Shown here piece after piece: positions 23,401 through 34,706 of a stretch of 64,000 nucleotides of DNA (its first letter is position 1; every line of letters begins with the position of its first letter). The notes beneath the pieces are model-generated. The model was not told the DNA's origin. It saw only the letters and a list, made by a program, of their open reading frames with translations, and ran no database searches. Both the position numbers and the translations under genes were made by a program. Source of the DNA: Psococerastis gibbosa (lineage: Eukaryota > Arthropoda > Insecta > Psocodea > Psocidae). The stretch spans positions 43,125,039 through 43,189,038 of the forward strand of contig OZ020487.1 in the NCBI GenBank assembly GCA_963971405.1, given 5' to 3'.

Positions 23401-26400
23401 AAGAGTCGTCAACTGCAAACTTGCGTAGTGCTAATTGCATCCTAAAAGCATAAATATGACATTAGATAAGACAAGCTAACTATTATGTCTTGTTGAAAGA
23501 ACGAAAGTAGATAGGCCAAGAACGGAGGTCACAAGATACCACGCAAACGTGTATACGAGTACATAGGTACAGGACTTAGTCCAGTCTCCTTACAAAAAAG
23601 AGGCGAACCGGGTTAAAAAAAGCCAAAGGCTGCTTTAGTAAGGGATACCAAAGCCGTCCATTTTCAACCTAAGAAACAAAATTGTTATCTGTAAGTTTAC
23701 TGTACCTATCGAACGAGGTCGACTTCCAGACGAAGTCAACAACGAAGTTGGTGGTGCACTCGGTAGGGGCGCCACTGCTTGCCTTCAACTCAATTCCTAT
23801 GTCTTCACCAAAGTTGTCTGGAATCTTGATCACGTGACCTACCCCAGACCACGACTTATGCAGCTCTCCGACATACCGGAGCCGAAGCTCATCACCATGC
23901 ATCAGTTTCATATCTGTAGGGAAAAACATAATTATTACGACCTTAGATGTACATATATTTTTCGCTTTAATGAACCTCTCATTTTTTAATTAACACTTAG
24001 GCGCGGGACTCTTGAGTATACGCGCCGGTCGGTGTATGTCTGCTGTGTTCATTACATGTGTTTTTTATGAGACCGTATAAAAAAAAAAAAAAAAAAAAAA
24101 AAAACTGGAAAGTCACGTCATGGTTAACATAAAAAAAAGACTTTATTTTATAGTCTTATTGCTCGCCAATTGTATTGTTGCAATAAAATCATTATTCATT
24201 CGTTAATCCCTTTCAAAACTGAAATTAGAGGAAATAGAAAAAAATGGAATGGCGGGATTCGAACCCACGATGTACGCCTAACCGGGGCATCGTCTTAGTC
24301 GGTTAGGCGTAGATCTTGGGTTCGAATCCGGTCAAGTTCAGTTTGCTTCTATATCATCTAATTTCAGGTTAAAATGAGGAGGTTCCCTCTTCAACCAAAG
24401 TTAATTTAATGTCAGTGTTATATAGTATATAACAATACCACATAATACTGCAATATAATTATCTCTCAATGCTGCATGTATAGCTGGAATTCTGAATTTT
24501 ATACAAAAGAGGTATATTTAAGCAACTTTGAACGTAGTACATGTTGTTAGGAAGAAACTAATTAATTTTTGTAGGATTTTCCATGGACCCAGGTCTACCC
24601 ATAGGTCCCTTGTGCAATGCCAACGACCCCATGGATTTCGGCCATTATTTGTCTCCGCATGAATTTTTGGCCATTGGCAAACTGGTATACGTTCTCGATG
24701 TCAACCTGCACCGGCTACAAGCGATAATGCACAAGCTGAGACCAGCTTACCATTGACGCAATGAAACAGGCGAAAGCATGACTTAACCAAGTACAGATAC
24801 GAGTCTAGGAATAAACAAAATGATTATTAAAAGTGACTCATTGGTTGTTCAGCAACTAGGACTTTAATTTCATATCTTTCTACGTTCTTTGCCGTTCTAA
24901 TACTATCACACTTTTCTTGATAAGACCATGACTTCCTCTCTATTTCATTTCTTTGCTAATGGCGGCAATTCCACGGGCGAATTTACTTCATTTGTGATTT
25001 GAGATTTTTTGTTTGTTTTGTTTTAAGGAAACTATTATTTAGATACTTAACTTATCTATTATAAATTAAGTTATAATACGGTAGACTTATTAATGATGTC
25101 TGCTCCATATTATAACTTAATTTATAATAGATAAGTTAAGTATCTACATAATAATCTCCTTAAAATAAAACAAACGTCAATGACAAAATCAAATATGAAG
25201 TTAAATCGCCGCCATACTGCAACAAACTTACCGCCATCTTGCTTTGCCAAAGTGAAATAAGCAATGGTTTTCTTATTGAGGCCAACATCCCAACGGACTT
25301 CTACATTGTCCTGCGTTTGCGATTCTTTCAACTTCTTATCATAATCAGCTTCCAGCTTTACTAACGGCCCAAAGATGTTTTGATATTGATATCCATCTTC
25401 ATATCTAAAATACAAATAATAAATACAAAGAAAAGAAAGAAAGTCTTTATTTTCCATATGGGTGAATTTTAGGCATTTCGGCCCACTCTTACAATTAACC
25501 CACAATGTTAACTTAAATACTATATATAATAAAACTTAAAATAAAAACTAAAAATAAAAGCGGCCATTTCCACACCATTTATTCAACATACAACTCATGA
25601 AATAATCATGACACGCCCACTTAAACTTATTAAGAGGGGCTCAAAAGTGCCAATTTTCACGTTTAAGTTCTTTCGTGTATAACTACTGGGTCGCACAACA
25701 GTCGGGCTCTAGGCTGGGACGTACAAGACCAAGAACAGGTCTTGGCGTCTTTGGTCCTGGGGTGAAATATCTGGAGTCTCTTGGGGAGACAACTACAGTC
25801 TACCAGGCTGAGTTATGTGCCCTTGACAGATGTATGCAAATGAATCTCGACAGGGAATATAGATCGAGAGAAATTGTTATCATGTCAGATAGCCAAGCAG
25901 CCCTTAAAGCAATAACAGCATACAAAATCACCTCACAACTAGTGTGGGAATGTAGATTGAAACTGGACATACTGTCCGGTGCGAATAAGGTTACCTTGAT
26001 ATGGGTGCCTGGGCACACAGGCATTGAAGGCAATGAGGTTGCTGACCAGCTTGCAAAAAGGGGAGCTACCTCCCCTTTTACGGGACCCGAACCTTTTTGC
26101 GGTGTTGGGGAAACCCTCGCCCGCAGATTTGTTAAAGGCAAGGAGAACCTGAAAGTGGCTGAATACTGGACCTCATTGCCGGGCCTTCGGCAAGCCAAAA
26201 TGCTCATGGGAAGCCACCAGCGCAAAAGAGCCCAAGTATGCATTAATATGAACAAGAGACATCTGCGTGTGATCACAGGATTCCTCTCTGGGCATTGCAA
26301 CTTGAATGGACATCTGACCAACATAGGTGTCAGAGAGTCTAGAGCATGCAGATTCTGTAACAAAGGAGCGGAGGACCCCGAGCATATCCTTCACTGCGAT

Positions 26401-26600
26401 GCAATCGCACGTAGAAGAGCAGCATGCTTGGGAAACTTGCAATTACATGTAAAAGACCTACCACTTCTAAATCCCCTCAAGGTCCTGGCTCTCCTGAGGG
26501 AAATAGGCCTCGAGGAAGTGATGTAGATATGTAGATTCTTTGTTGTAGGGGCACAATAGGCCCAATAGGCTTAAGTGCACACAGGTACCACCTGTACCCC

Positions 26601-26632
<32 letters not shown>

Positions 26633-28014
26633 AGTCGGGCGGGTGTTGGAACTTTTTTTCATTTCTGATTGGATCCGGTAGGGAGTTCCAAAGACTCACC
26701 GCCTGCACCGAAAAGGAAGAGGAAAAGGAAGAAGAAATACAGTAGATATAAGAAAAAAAAAGTGAAGAACATAGCCCATGTCTTAATATTATTAATAAAG
26801 ATACTCCTCAATAATTTATTGTTATGGCCACTCCTAATGATGGCATAGTGGTAGCTTCTTCGAACTTGTGCGAGTCTCTACACACCATGCGATCGGAAAA
26901 CTGTCGTAACTCAACACAGGTATGACCTACAGAGGCGGCTGAAGAGGGTATTCGAATACATTCATTGAATTGTTTATGTGCGAATAATCTTATATATATA
27001 TAATACCACTGTTACCGGTTGTTGATCAAGGCAAGGCTGCGTGTGAATCTGTGAGAAAATGAATGTGGATGGCAGCGAATTTGAATTAGTGTGACTGTTA
27101 TTATCGTGAATTGATTAACTTGGAGGCCCACAGGTTATTTGTATTACAAGGGTATAATTGTTTACATTTACAAATTGTAACAGAAAAATAAAATATCATA
27201 GTTTGTATAATCGGAAAATATAAGGAGTAGCAATATAACAATTATGTTATATAGTTAATGTTTAACATGTAATGTTTAGTCATGCTAGCAATTATTATTT
27301 CAGGGATGTCATTTGTTTCCCGAGGCTGATATAGCCTACAGAATTCAGTGGAGATGCTGCTGCCAAAAGTCGTGTGAGGTTGGTCATCTTATTTGAGTTA
27401 GTCGTGTTGGGCATTTAACACCAGATGGACTCTTCACACGATTATGGTAAGTGTCACACTCCGAATACCACTAATTGGGACCTTCTATAGATTAGAGTTT
27501 TAGGTTTTAGGTTAGTATTCAGAGTGGACTTATGAGAGGGGAATTATATATAAGCTTATAGGATGGTACCAAATACCTTATATTATATTAATAACTTAAC
27601 ATTAATACCACATAATATCTTAGGGACAACTTAAGCACTTAAGGGACAAGGGACAACATCATGAATTGGGGGGGGGGGCAACTTAGTTACATAAGGGCTA
27701 CATGATAACGTACTTACTCATACATCCATAGGAGCTTCCTCCTACTTGCACCGTGTATCAACTCACATGGTGAATCAGTTCTGTCTCCGTAGTTCTAACT
27801 CTGGACTCTAACTAGACTCTCTAAAACTCTCTGATTCTTCGAACCCAAGGTTCGTGATTTATACATTATGGCTAAGGACATACGTGACGACCGATATAAC
27901 ATTTACACAACAGAGGTTTGCCGTCTGTCCTCAGCCCTGAGCCTAGGCCAAGAAGAGCGTATGCTCTTGTGTTAGGTCTGGGGCGTAACAGTAAGGAAAT
28001 AACCTTCTACTTTT

Positions 28015-28052
<38 letters not shown>

Positions 28053-31000
28053 ATTTAAAGGCCACTTGGCTTAGCCAAAAGATAGGCCGGGAGTTCGTTT
28101 AGCCCGAAAGCCTAGAGGGTTGTGACCGCGCTCAACACCTTGACCAGGAGTTGAATCACTGGTCCCGCGTCTCTTTCAAGAGCCACCGCGACAATGTCCC
28201 TCACGTTAGGAGAGACACGCCCAGACCCTGGCGGATGGCTGTCGCGAGCCCTGCCCTTGCGGCTGCCACAATGCGTGGGCAATCCCATAGGATGTGCTCT
28301 ACGGTTTCTAGTTGGTCGCACAGGTCGCAAGCTGCGGACTCAATAATTGACATCCGCCAAAGATGACTCTTGGCTTTATTAAACAAACTCATAAAGATTA
28401 CAAAATATATTCCTTCGGCGCAGGGGAGTACCGGCCGAAGAAGAAAAAATAATAGAAGTGCGACTGTTATTCGGTATGAATGTAGTTTATTATACACAAA
28501 TATTTTAATTAAACTATCGTCGACATGTACAGTTAAGTGAAGTGAAGCGACCATAGACCCTTATCTCGATCTGTAATCTGTAATCTACAATATATATTGT
28601 TTTTTTTTTTTTTTTTGACGATGACGTGACCCGTAACCGGTTCTTTTTATAATTGTATGACTTGACTTATGATGGCGTGTTCAGCCCTGGGGGACTTCTG
28701 GCCTCACACACAATTCGCCTCCATCTCGCCCGATCCTCTGCGACGACCTGCCAATCCAGGAGCCCTAAGTTTACTGCCTGGAGGTCCTCTTCAGTTTGTT
28801 CCCTCCATCTCCTCCTTGGTCTTCCTATCGGCCTCGGCGCATGTATTTTTGCCTCCCACGTTTTCTTGGCCGTACGGTCACTCTCCATTCGTTGTACGTG
28901 TCCCAACCACTGTAGTTCTCTAATTGTATGAATTAAAATCATTTTCATTGCTTCCGGCAATTCCCATAGAATAAATATTTACAATTCCAGGCCGTCAGGC
29001 CTACTCAAGAGTTCTAAGATTTAAGCTGTACTAACCGTAACAAAACTTGCTGGGGCTCTTCATCCACTCCAGGCTTTTCCAGGTCCTGGAAGGTCGCATC
29101 TTGATTCTCCTTCCACAATTCTTCCAGCTTATTGATTTGAACCGCTGATATCTGCCGAGCCCGGCTTTGCTCCTGCTCATTCGGGGGCTTGACAAGCCAC
29201 GTCAGGAAGCTTCTGTCCGAAATAAGCGGCTTCCACGATTCTTGCTCCCTGAAAAAGACAATATTATGATGTAACTAGCATCGGAATGCAACCATATAGA
29301 TTCTCATATTGAACGCACAATAGCAGTAAGTATGTATCAAGGAAAAATCAGATCGTATAGCGGATGTCAGAGGCAAACCCCACAAAACAATAAATATCCG
29401 AAATAGGGGATTAAAAAAATCTGGACAATGTAGGGTTCGAACGCACGATCATAAGTTACCAATCACACCTAATATCCGCCATTACCAGGTTTAGCAAGAT
29501 AAGGCAGACAATAGGCTTTTTGACATTCATTAATTAGTGGATTTATCCCTTAAAATGATTTTTTTCCCCTATAAAACGTTATTTAGTAGGGGAAAAATAA
29601 TATCAATTTAAGTTTGATCGTTAAAAAGGGGTCACATGATTGCAGAATTTGACGTCATTTGTGATGCTGGGAAGTAGCAACCAGATGGGGAATTATGTGC
29701 AAAAAATCCATAGTATATTATTTTTAGCCTTTTAGCTGCCTTATCTAGCATATTTTCTATTTTATTGTTACATACCAGTTCATATCCTTCAGACTTGTCT
29801 GGGCAGCGCAAGGTTGCCGGCAAAGTAGCACGACCACCGAATCCGCTTTAGCAGGGATAAATCCCAGGACAAAGACGTTGCGCACTCCACAAGCGTAGCA
29901 CTCGAGCACGGTCTCACCAAGCGGTCCATCTTTATGTAAGGTTACCTCCTGCAATAATAAGTGACATAATTAGGTTAAGAATAATTTGAAAGTGGAAGCA
30001 CTAACTATAACTATTGCGCTAATAGTTGAGGATGAGCAATCTACCTAGTACAATCATTTCCCACTGCTTATTGTAAATTTTATGTTTACAACTAGTTACA
30101 ATGACCCTATCAATGTGAGGGGGGGGGGGGGGGGTGTGTTGGTAAAAAACATAGTTGTCATATTAAAATATAACTACGTGATTTTAGTTTGATTCTTAAA
30201 CTCCTACAGCAGTCATATAATGTTATTATGTTGCTAGGTTATTGAAAATTCCCATTGCCGTGGGTTGCCCAAGGCAAGCTATACGTATTTTTTAAGCATT
30301 ATAGTGTTCTTAGTTCTACTATAACATAACTTAATTTAATAAACGGAAGGGCCAAGTAAACTATCAGACCATATCTAACACAACTGATAACGATACTGAC
30401 AAAACCGTGATAAGCCGTCAAGTGGCAACTTCATCATGCCCACAACTGCATCCAATGCTTGGGAATACTATGTTTAAGGGCATCAGATCAGTCTAAGTTC
30501 TTAAATTATCTAGAAATGTTACACGCAGCCAGTTGGGGGCTTTATTGACAGCAACTGCCGCTATCATCAAGTAGATGAGCAGTTTCCTGGCAGTATCGAC
30601 TGCAGATTTGACACCCTAATAACTGGGGAGGATCTGCTTGAAGCTTCAGACGGACCATAATGATATAAAATAATAATGATAATAAAATAATATATATATA
30701 ATAAAATAATAAGTTTATTTCATAATACCCGGACACTAACTAAATAATTATCGGTTGTCAAATAATTCAACGACATGCGCCACAAAATGTACAAACGCAG
30801 TACTTCCTGTTGGAAACACAAGCAATCTGAATGCTGTACACTCTACACTGAAATATTAAATTGTCTCAATGATCGTGTACATGCAAAACCTGTTTGAATC
30901 CAAACATTACTTTCTTGGGTGCTGACCTATTTTGGCATAGTATACACCATGCTATCGGAGACTCAATACAGGTATTACACAGAAGCGACTGAAGAGGTTA

Positions 31001-32635
31001 TTCGGATATATTCATTTAAATTTTTTGCATGGAATTTATCTTCAACAACAACAAAAAGTTATTGAGAGAATAAGCTGAGGTAAGGAATTCCCGTATGCAC
31101 AGTGATGCAAAAATACCTGAATACCTAATTGTAACCCAGACTCGTATCTGTACTTGGTTATACGTATACTAGTTTACCAATGGCCAAACATCAAACGGAA
31201 ACAATACAAATAATGTCCGGAATCCATGGGGTTGTTGGCATTGGACGTGGGACCAATAGGCCACTATAAGTAGGCCTAGGTATAAAAAGAATCTTTCTGG
31301 TTATTATTATATTAATAAGTGTAAACCATGAAAGGTCGAATAACCGCAAGATCTTAGCCCTTAGTTATGGAGATAGCATTTTAGGAACATATAAGTAGTA
31401 ATAATTCTCTCTAGAGGGCCGGTAAAAGGCTTAAGTGCATTCACAACGTATGATAAAAAGAATAAAAAAGCCACAAACCTTGTGCTTAGCACGAACAAGA
31501 TGGTTGATGATGTGCGAGCCAGACGTGCTGCCTCGGCCGTTGCAAAACCATTTTTTGCAAACATTGCACATTATCACACAGTTGGGGTCGTGGATACCGC
31601 AGTATTTGCAAGCGTAAGGTGGCAGTTCTTTTGCATAGAAGGCTTCATCGTCTTCTTCCTCAAACTGAAGATCGCTCAGGCCCTGGGTCACGTTGGACAC
31701 ATCCCCTCCCATGCTGACAACAGACGGTCCGGAGATGCCGTTGATCTAAAATCATTATTCCGATTGTATTAATGTATTTCTAAATATTGCAGTTGGACGA
31801 TATTGAAGTAAATCTGGCGACCCTTGTGAAAAAGAGCGCAGGACCACTCAGGCTGGCACGATGTAGCAGAGCAGGCTAAGGCCCCTCACGGACCGTAGCG
31901 CCAAGGAGTAAATAAGTATTCCTCCACTATCTCCAGCTGCCTGGAATAGATTATAGGCAGCAGATCTGCTGGGAGGTGGATGCACATAGAAAAATATGTT
32001 GCAATAGTCTATCCATGTGCACTAACCATGTACTCCACTTTACCACGACAGATCTGCTGAGTAGAATCTACCTTTGCGCACCGGGCCTTACTGTTTCAAA
32101 GTGCATATTATCAGGACGTCACATCTGCATTAACAAATGCTATAACCATGGGTTGCTACGCTGGTAATCCCAGCAATCCTGTTGAGCCTATCTAATTAAT
32201 ATTTACTTAAAAGTAAAAATGCAGGACGCGTGTACACGTGCGCTCTATTATACTGCTAGTATAATACTACCCCAAGATGCGAATTGAACAATAACTAACT
32301 GATTTTATTGCAGGTCATTAAATATGGAAATATGTAATAGAACTTGAGCGATTCTGAATGTAGAAGCAGGCTGTGTCGCAACCAAGGACATAACTACATG
32401 TGTTAAGGTTAATGGCTATATGTTCGCCGCGATAAGATATGAAGCCTACCTGAATGCCTGATATTTGGCCTGGGCCGCCATCCAGCTGGGATGCTTGGGT
32501 CTGACTTTGAGATGGTAGGGTAAAGTCAGCATAATCAAATTCGGAGCCCTGTGTGTCCGCTCCGATAAGGTCCCCCTCTTCCGTATCGAGGAATGTGAGA
32601 GTCTGCGAGCTTGGTCCGTAAGTGTCAACACTCAT
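17167..32635 (-). CDS. UPF1: UPF1 RNA helicase (nonsense-mediated mRNA decay), 15 coding exons found
   Basis: ATP-dependent RNA helicase that triggers decay of mRNAs with premature stops, acting in the cytoplasm with UPF2/UPF3 and SMG1. Exons, read on the minus strand: 32635-32450, 31745-31479, 29948-29776, 29248-29036, 25404-25232, 23913-23706, 23441-23279, 22871-22588, 22045-21787, 21391-21178, 20676-20450, 20025-19792, 19095-18852, 18235-18065, 17471-17167. All joins have AG/GT borders and compatible phases; the sum is 3321 nt, 1107 codons, close to the usual 1100-1130. The start is the ATG opening [11 protein letters not shown], as in animal UPF1. Visible parts: CH zinc domain from about residue 105, Walker A GPPGTGKT at 478-485, motif II Asp at 622, QGREKD, and ALTRAKYG with Arg 851. 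A terminal exon encoding only a residue or so plus the stop must lie below 17167 and was not found. Identity is certain; exact borders are read by eye. Confidence 0.96.
17745..17890 (+). mobile_element. Fragment of the same LINE 3' end as at 28.6 kb
   Basis: The frame [17 protein letters not shown] and VAEDRAR matches the element at 28601-28960 almost residue for residue, on the opposite strand. It lies in UPF1 intron 14 and is non-functional. Confidence 0.75.
19360..19770. repeat. Two ~225-bp tandem units beside UPF1 exon 12
   Basis: Two diverged direct repeats lie in intron 12. Shared blocks are AGTGGAGGA..GCTCAT and GGGCAACTGGAGTTGATTAC (at about 19480 and 19718). The beginning of each unit resembles the exon 12/intron junction, so the array probably arose in the same duplication process as the decayed exon copy at 20155-20287. 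Confidence 0.6.
19792..22871 (-). other. UPF1: UPF1 exons 8-12: RecA-like helicase core
   Basis: These five exons hold the superfamily 1 motor. Exon 8 has GPPGTGKT (ATP phosphate binding) and [11 protein letters not shown]. Exon 9 has the CCTCVGAGD segment and motif II, here IDESMQ where human UPF1 has DESTQ. Exon 10 has VGDHCQLGP and QYRMHP. Exon 11 has TPYEGQR. Exon 12 has [10 protein letters not shown] and ALTRAKYG, with the arginine finger Arg 851. The only motif change noticed is Met for Thr in motif II. Confidence 0.94.
20155..20287 (-). pseudogene. Decayed tandem copy of the 3' half of UPF1 exon 12
   Basis: Within intron 11 lies a second, diverged copy of the last ~130 bp of exon 12 with the adjoining intron start. 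The reading frame [19 protein letters not shown] is still open, and a GT donor follows. The arginine finger codon of motif VI reads Cys (ALTCAKYG), Arg-Arg before LN is changed in context (DSRRLD), and no convincing acceptor stands in front. It looks like a non-functional duplicate, though it could act as a cryptic exon. Confidence 0.85.
23570..23672 (+). mobile_element. LINE 3' UTR fragment (same family as 62.8-63.2 kb)
   Basis: The blocks AACCGGGTTA, AAAGGCTGC and AAGCCGTCCATTTTCAACC correspond in order to those at 63100-63175. It has no coding part and lies in UPF1 intron 6. Confidence 0.5.
24240..24465. repeat. Head-to-head tRNA-like SINE pair (family S2)
   Basis: Two inverted tRNA-like heads meet: a minus-strand B box (GGTTCGAATCCCGCC read in reverse at 24245-24260) and a plus-strand one at 24319-24331. 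The tail then has AGGAGGTTCC and CAACCAAAGTTAATTTAATG, shared with the foldback at 34.45-34.64 kb. It lies in UPF1 intron 5. Confidence 0.65.
24575..24830 (-). repeat. Dispersed family G, uninterrupted copy
   Basis: Inverse of the 38.9-39.1 kb copy: ACCCATAGGTCCCTTGTGCA, GACCCCATGGATTTCGGCC and TTGACGCAATGAAACAGGCG. It shows the empty site of the compound MITE at 38456. UPF1 intron 5. Confidence 0.7.
24958..25215. mobile_element. Foldback MITE in UPF1 intron 5
   Basis: Ends GGCGGCAATTCCACG and the inverse of GGCGGCGATTTAAC. Long inner arms contain TTATAAATTAAGTTATAATA and its mirror, and the centre contains GATGTCTGCTCC, a worn form of the family core. Confidence 0.7.
25708..26630 (+). mobile_element. 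5'-truncated LINE with RNase H, recent insertion in UPF1 intron 4
   Basis: The open frame runs to 26526 and encodes an RNase H domain ([40 protein letters not shown]) and a C-terminal zinc-knuckle-like [17 protein letters not shown], as in I/R1/Jockey-group LINEs. A poly(A) run fills 26604-26630. The 10-bp sequence ACAGTCGGGC occurs at 25698-25707 and again at 26631-26640, a target-site duplication. Intact frame, long A tail and perfect duplication indicate a young, 5'-truncated copy in the opposite orientation to UPF1. Confidence 0.93.
26830..26998 (+). repeat. Dispersed family R copy
   Basis: Full core from TTGTGCGAGTCTCTACACAC to ATTCATTGAATTGTTTATGT, then TATATATATA. Confidence 0.65.
27452..27990 (-). 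mobile_element. Solo LTR of an LTR retrotransposon (fossil)
   Basis: A 539-bp element read on the minus strand begins TGTTACGCCCC and ends GTGTGACA, the TG..CA form of an LTR. The 5-bp GTAAG stands directly at both ends (27447-27451 and 27991-27995), a target duplication of the length usual for Gypsy-like elements. No internal region or second LTR is present, so this is a recombination remnant. It is fairly young, as the target repeat is perfect. A second, interrupted copy is at 36.0-37.5 kb. Confidence 0.8.
28018..28400 (-). mobile_element. LINE 3' end with poly(A) tail
   Basis: A poly(T) run at 28018-28048 is the A tail of a minus-strand element. The coding just upstream of it reads [17 protein letters not shown] and then VIQLLVKVL, the C-terminal zinc-knuckle region of an I/R1-type LINE. 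It is 5'-truncated and lies inside UPF1 intron 4. Confidence 0.75.
28601..28960 (-). mobile_element. LINE 3' end (endonuclease/RT family, C-terminal part)
   Basis: The minus-strand reading frame has [12 protein letters not shown] and [15 protein letters not shown] followed by [16 protein letters not shown], the usual tail of many non-LTR polyproteins, and ends shortly after at LNTPS. The poly(T) at 28601-28616 corresponds to the A tail. A second, shorter copy is at 17745-17890 on the plus strand. Confidence 0.75.
30925..31030 (+). repeat. Dispersed family R copy, 3' part
   Basis: Has ACACCATGCTATCGGAGAC and GCGACTGAAGAGGTTATTCG. Confidence 0.55.
31130..31290 (+). repeat. Dispersed family G copy
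   Basis: Starts AGACTCGTATCTGTACTTGG and has CCAATGGCCAAACATC and GGCATTGGACGTGGGACC. The inner third is missing. UPF1 intron 2. Confidence 0.65.
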
Positions 32636-33628
32636 TTTGTATTAATACAAAACGATGTTTCTCAAATAGCACAATACGAATAAATATTTTAATGCTGTTA
32701 TTATATTTAACGGATTAAAAGAAAAAAATGTAGTTCACTTGTCACGAAAGGCATCCGCCATGCCGAAAAGAGGTTGCGTCATCAGAGTGGCAAAGTGTCG
32801 CCAATATGCAAGTCTATTGCCACGACATTTTTCGCGACAAAGTTCCCTTGGCGCTAAAAACTTAACTGTTGGAAAATGACAAGAACGCAACCAGAGAATA
32901 GAGATGCCTGGAAAGTTAGAGCAGATAGCAAACGATCGGAACCGCTCCTAACAAAAACCATCTCCAGCAACTTTCGCCAGGACATCGCTGTGGCAGCGTT
33001 CCGCACCTGTACAGAATAGGAATCGATGAGGTATGCGAATGCGCCTCTATTTCCAAGGGGAGGGTAATGCCTATCACCTATTCAGGCATTGAGGTAGAAA
33101 ACCGAAATGAGAAAAAGGAGTCCAGCTCTACGTTGGCTGAAGAAGAAGACTTATGGAAAAGTTATAAAAAAATAGTTGACATTTGCATACTTCCAACGGT
33201 TTTTTTTTAGACTTTCAGATTGATAGTTTTTATTCCATATTGTTATTATGCACTGTATATTACCGGTACCCCTGCACTGAAATGTATGAAATTTGACATA
33301 CAGTACGTGTAACCATGAAGGAAATGCTCTCATCGATTGGTCGTGGTTTAAACTCGTAATCTGGTTGATTGTGCGCAAGCACTTTGGTTAACTACGAAAG
33401 AAGTCCATTATATTATGTCTAATCATTCAAATTTGTTTTAAATGCTTAAATGGTTTTCGCGCCTCCTAAAATTATTTACCAGCCTGTCAGCCATTCTTTA
33501 TCTGGGATCAAACCAAAACAATTTTTCTAATAGAAATTAGTTAGGTACAGTTATTCCCAGTTTTATTTGTTTATTTGTAACCTGCAGGCTACAGTATACA
33601 GATCAAAGTATTAATCCATCCGCAGCCT
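32636..33628. other. UPF1 upstream region
   Basis: Holds the UPF1 5' UTR and promoter. A comparatively G/C-rich stretch, ATCCGCCATGCCG, lies about 110 bp before the start. No TATA box seen. Confidence 0.4.
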
Positions 33629-33800
33629 GCAGCCTGATATAGGCGATTATAATACCGGTATTTATTTAATCCCCTGTATTAAAAATGCAAACAAGATAAT
33701 TTTATAAAGGAAAGTGCTATTTAAAATTTGTTTGTTTACAGTTATAATCCTAGGGTATTTATTTAACCCCGATATTATAATCGCCTCGATCAGGCTGCAG
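33629..33800. mobile_element. MITE with AGCCTGATxxAGGCGATTATAAT ends
   Basis: About 45-bp inverted ends (GGCGATTATAATACCGG and its inverse). Single ends of the family recur at 55085-55135 and 47645-47695. It lies between UPF1 and ULK3. Confidence 0.7.
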
Positions 33801-33811
33801 GAGGACTCGTA

Positions 33812-34000
33812 TCTGCACTAACTTACGCCTGATGTCAACAGTGACCTTGTTATCGCTTGTAGAGATGTAGTTTGACATCGGGAACAATATCAGTTTATTC
33901 CAGTTTGCCAGCGGCCAAAAGTTCTTGTGGTAACAATACCAATAACATTCTCAGAATCAATAGGTCGTTTACAGGGTAAGGGTCAATGGGCCTTATATAA
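33812..34000 (+). repeat. Dispersed family G copy, worn
   Basis: GACTCGTATCTGCACTAACT, TTATCGCTTGTAGA and CAGTTTGCCAGCGGCCAAAA are in order. Confidence 0.5.
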
Positions 34001-34446
34001 GAAGACCTGTGTCCTTAAAAGCCATTCAAATGTAATAATCAGGAGGCTTTAATCAACGAAATCATATAACTAAGGGTCCTTACAGTATAAACATAACAAC
34101 TCAAAACAGTAACTGACACATAGGACCTTTAATAACATGGAATCAATACCAGCTATTACAGCCATTTGAACAATCACTACAATTTACTAACAGAGAAATA
34201 TTCTCAAGTTAACAACAGCAATTTGGGTGTAAAAGCGTATAAAAATATCATTTTGAAGTCTTCTAAGTTACTGTAACCGGCAGGATTCTGCAACAAAAGA
34301 ATTATAACCTGTTAACGATTATTTACTCTAAAATTTACAGGATGTATTTTCTCCCGTTACTTGACAGGACGAGCCAATATGCCCTATTTTCTTGTTTATA
34401 CTTCATTAATTTGGTCCCAAATTAACATTTTAATACCTAATTTAAT

Positions 34447-34636
34447 ACATTGTAGTATTATATGGTATATATAACACTGACATAAAATTAACTTTGGTTG
34501 AAGAGATAACCTCCTCGCTATAACCATATTTTCCATATCCTCTAATTTCGGTTATAACGAGGAGGTTACCTCTTCAACCAAAGTTAATTTTATGTCAGTA
34601 TTATATATACCATATAATAATACAATGTAGTGAATA
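34447..34636. repeat. Near-perfect foldback of the S2 tail
   Basis: Two inverted arms of about 80 bp, 34447-34530 and 34553-34636, separated by about 20 bp. Both contain CAACCAAAGTTAATTTTATG and the ATATATACCATATAAT-type end. The arms equal the 3' part of the S2 element at 24.4 kb, so two tails are joined head to head. Confidence 0.8.
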
Positions 34637-34706
34637 AAGCATTGCCTTTATGCAATTAAGTAAGCTCACAGACCTGTTCGGTTAGGTAGTTGTGTAGTTG
34701 TGCTAA

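Larger units (their letters stand above)
29036..31745 (-). other. UPF1: UPF1 exons 2-4: CH zinc-binding domain
   Basis: Exons 31745-31479, 29948-29776 and 29248-29036 encode the cysteine/histidine-rich domain that binds UPF2 and restrains the helicase. Exon 2 shows an acidic stretch (EEEDDEAFY) and then a Cys/His series with the cores [14 protein letters not shown] and SGSHIINH. Exon 3 carries a further pair in CYACG. The zinc ligands expected for the family appear to be kept. The last codons of exon 4 (QQVLLR) join in phase to exon 5 ([13 protein letters not shown]), the start of the 1B region. Confidence 0.93.

Noticed and set aside
25800-26363. 187-codon open frame on the minus strand
   Set aside because: It is the shadow of the LINE RNase H frame on the plus strand.
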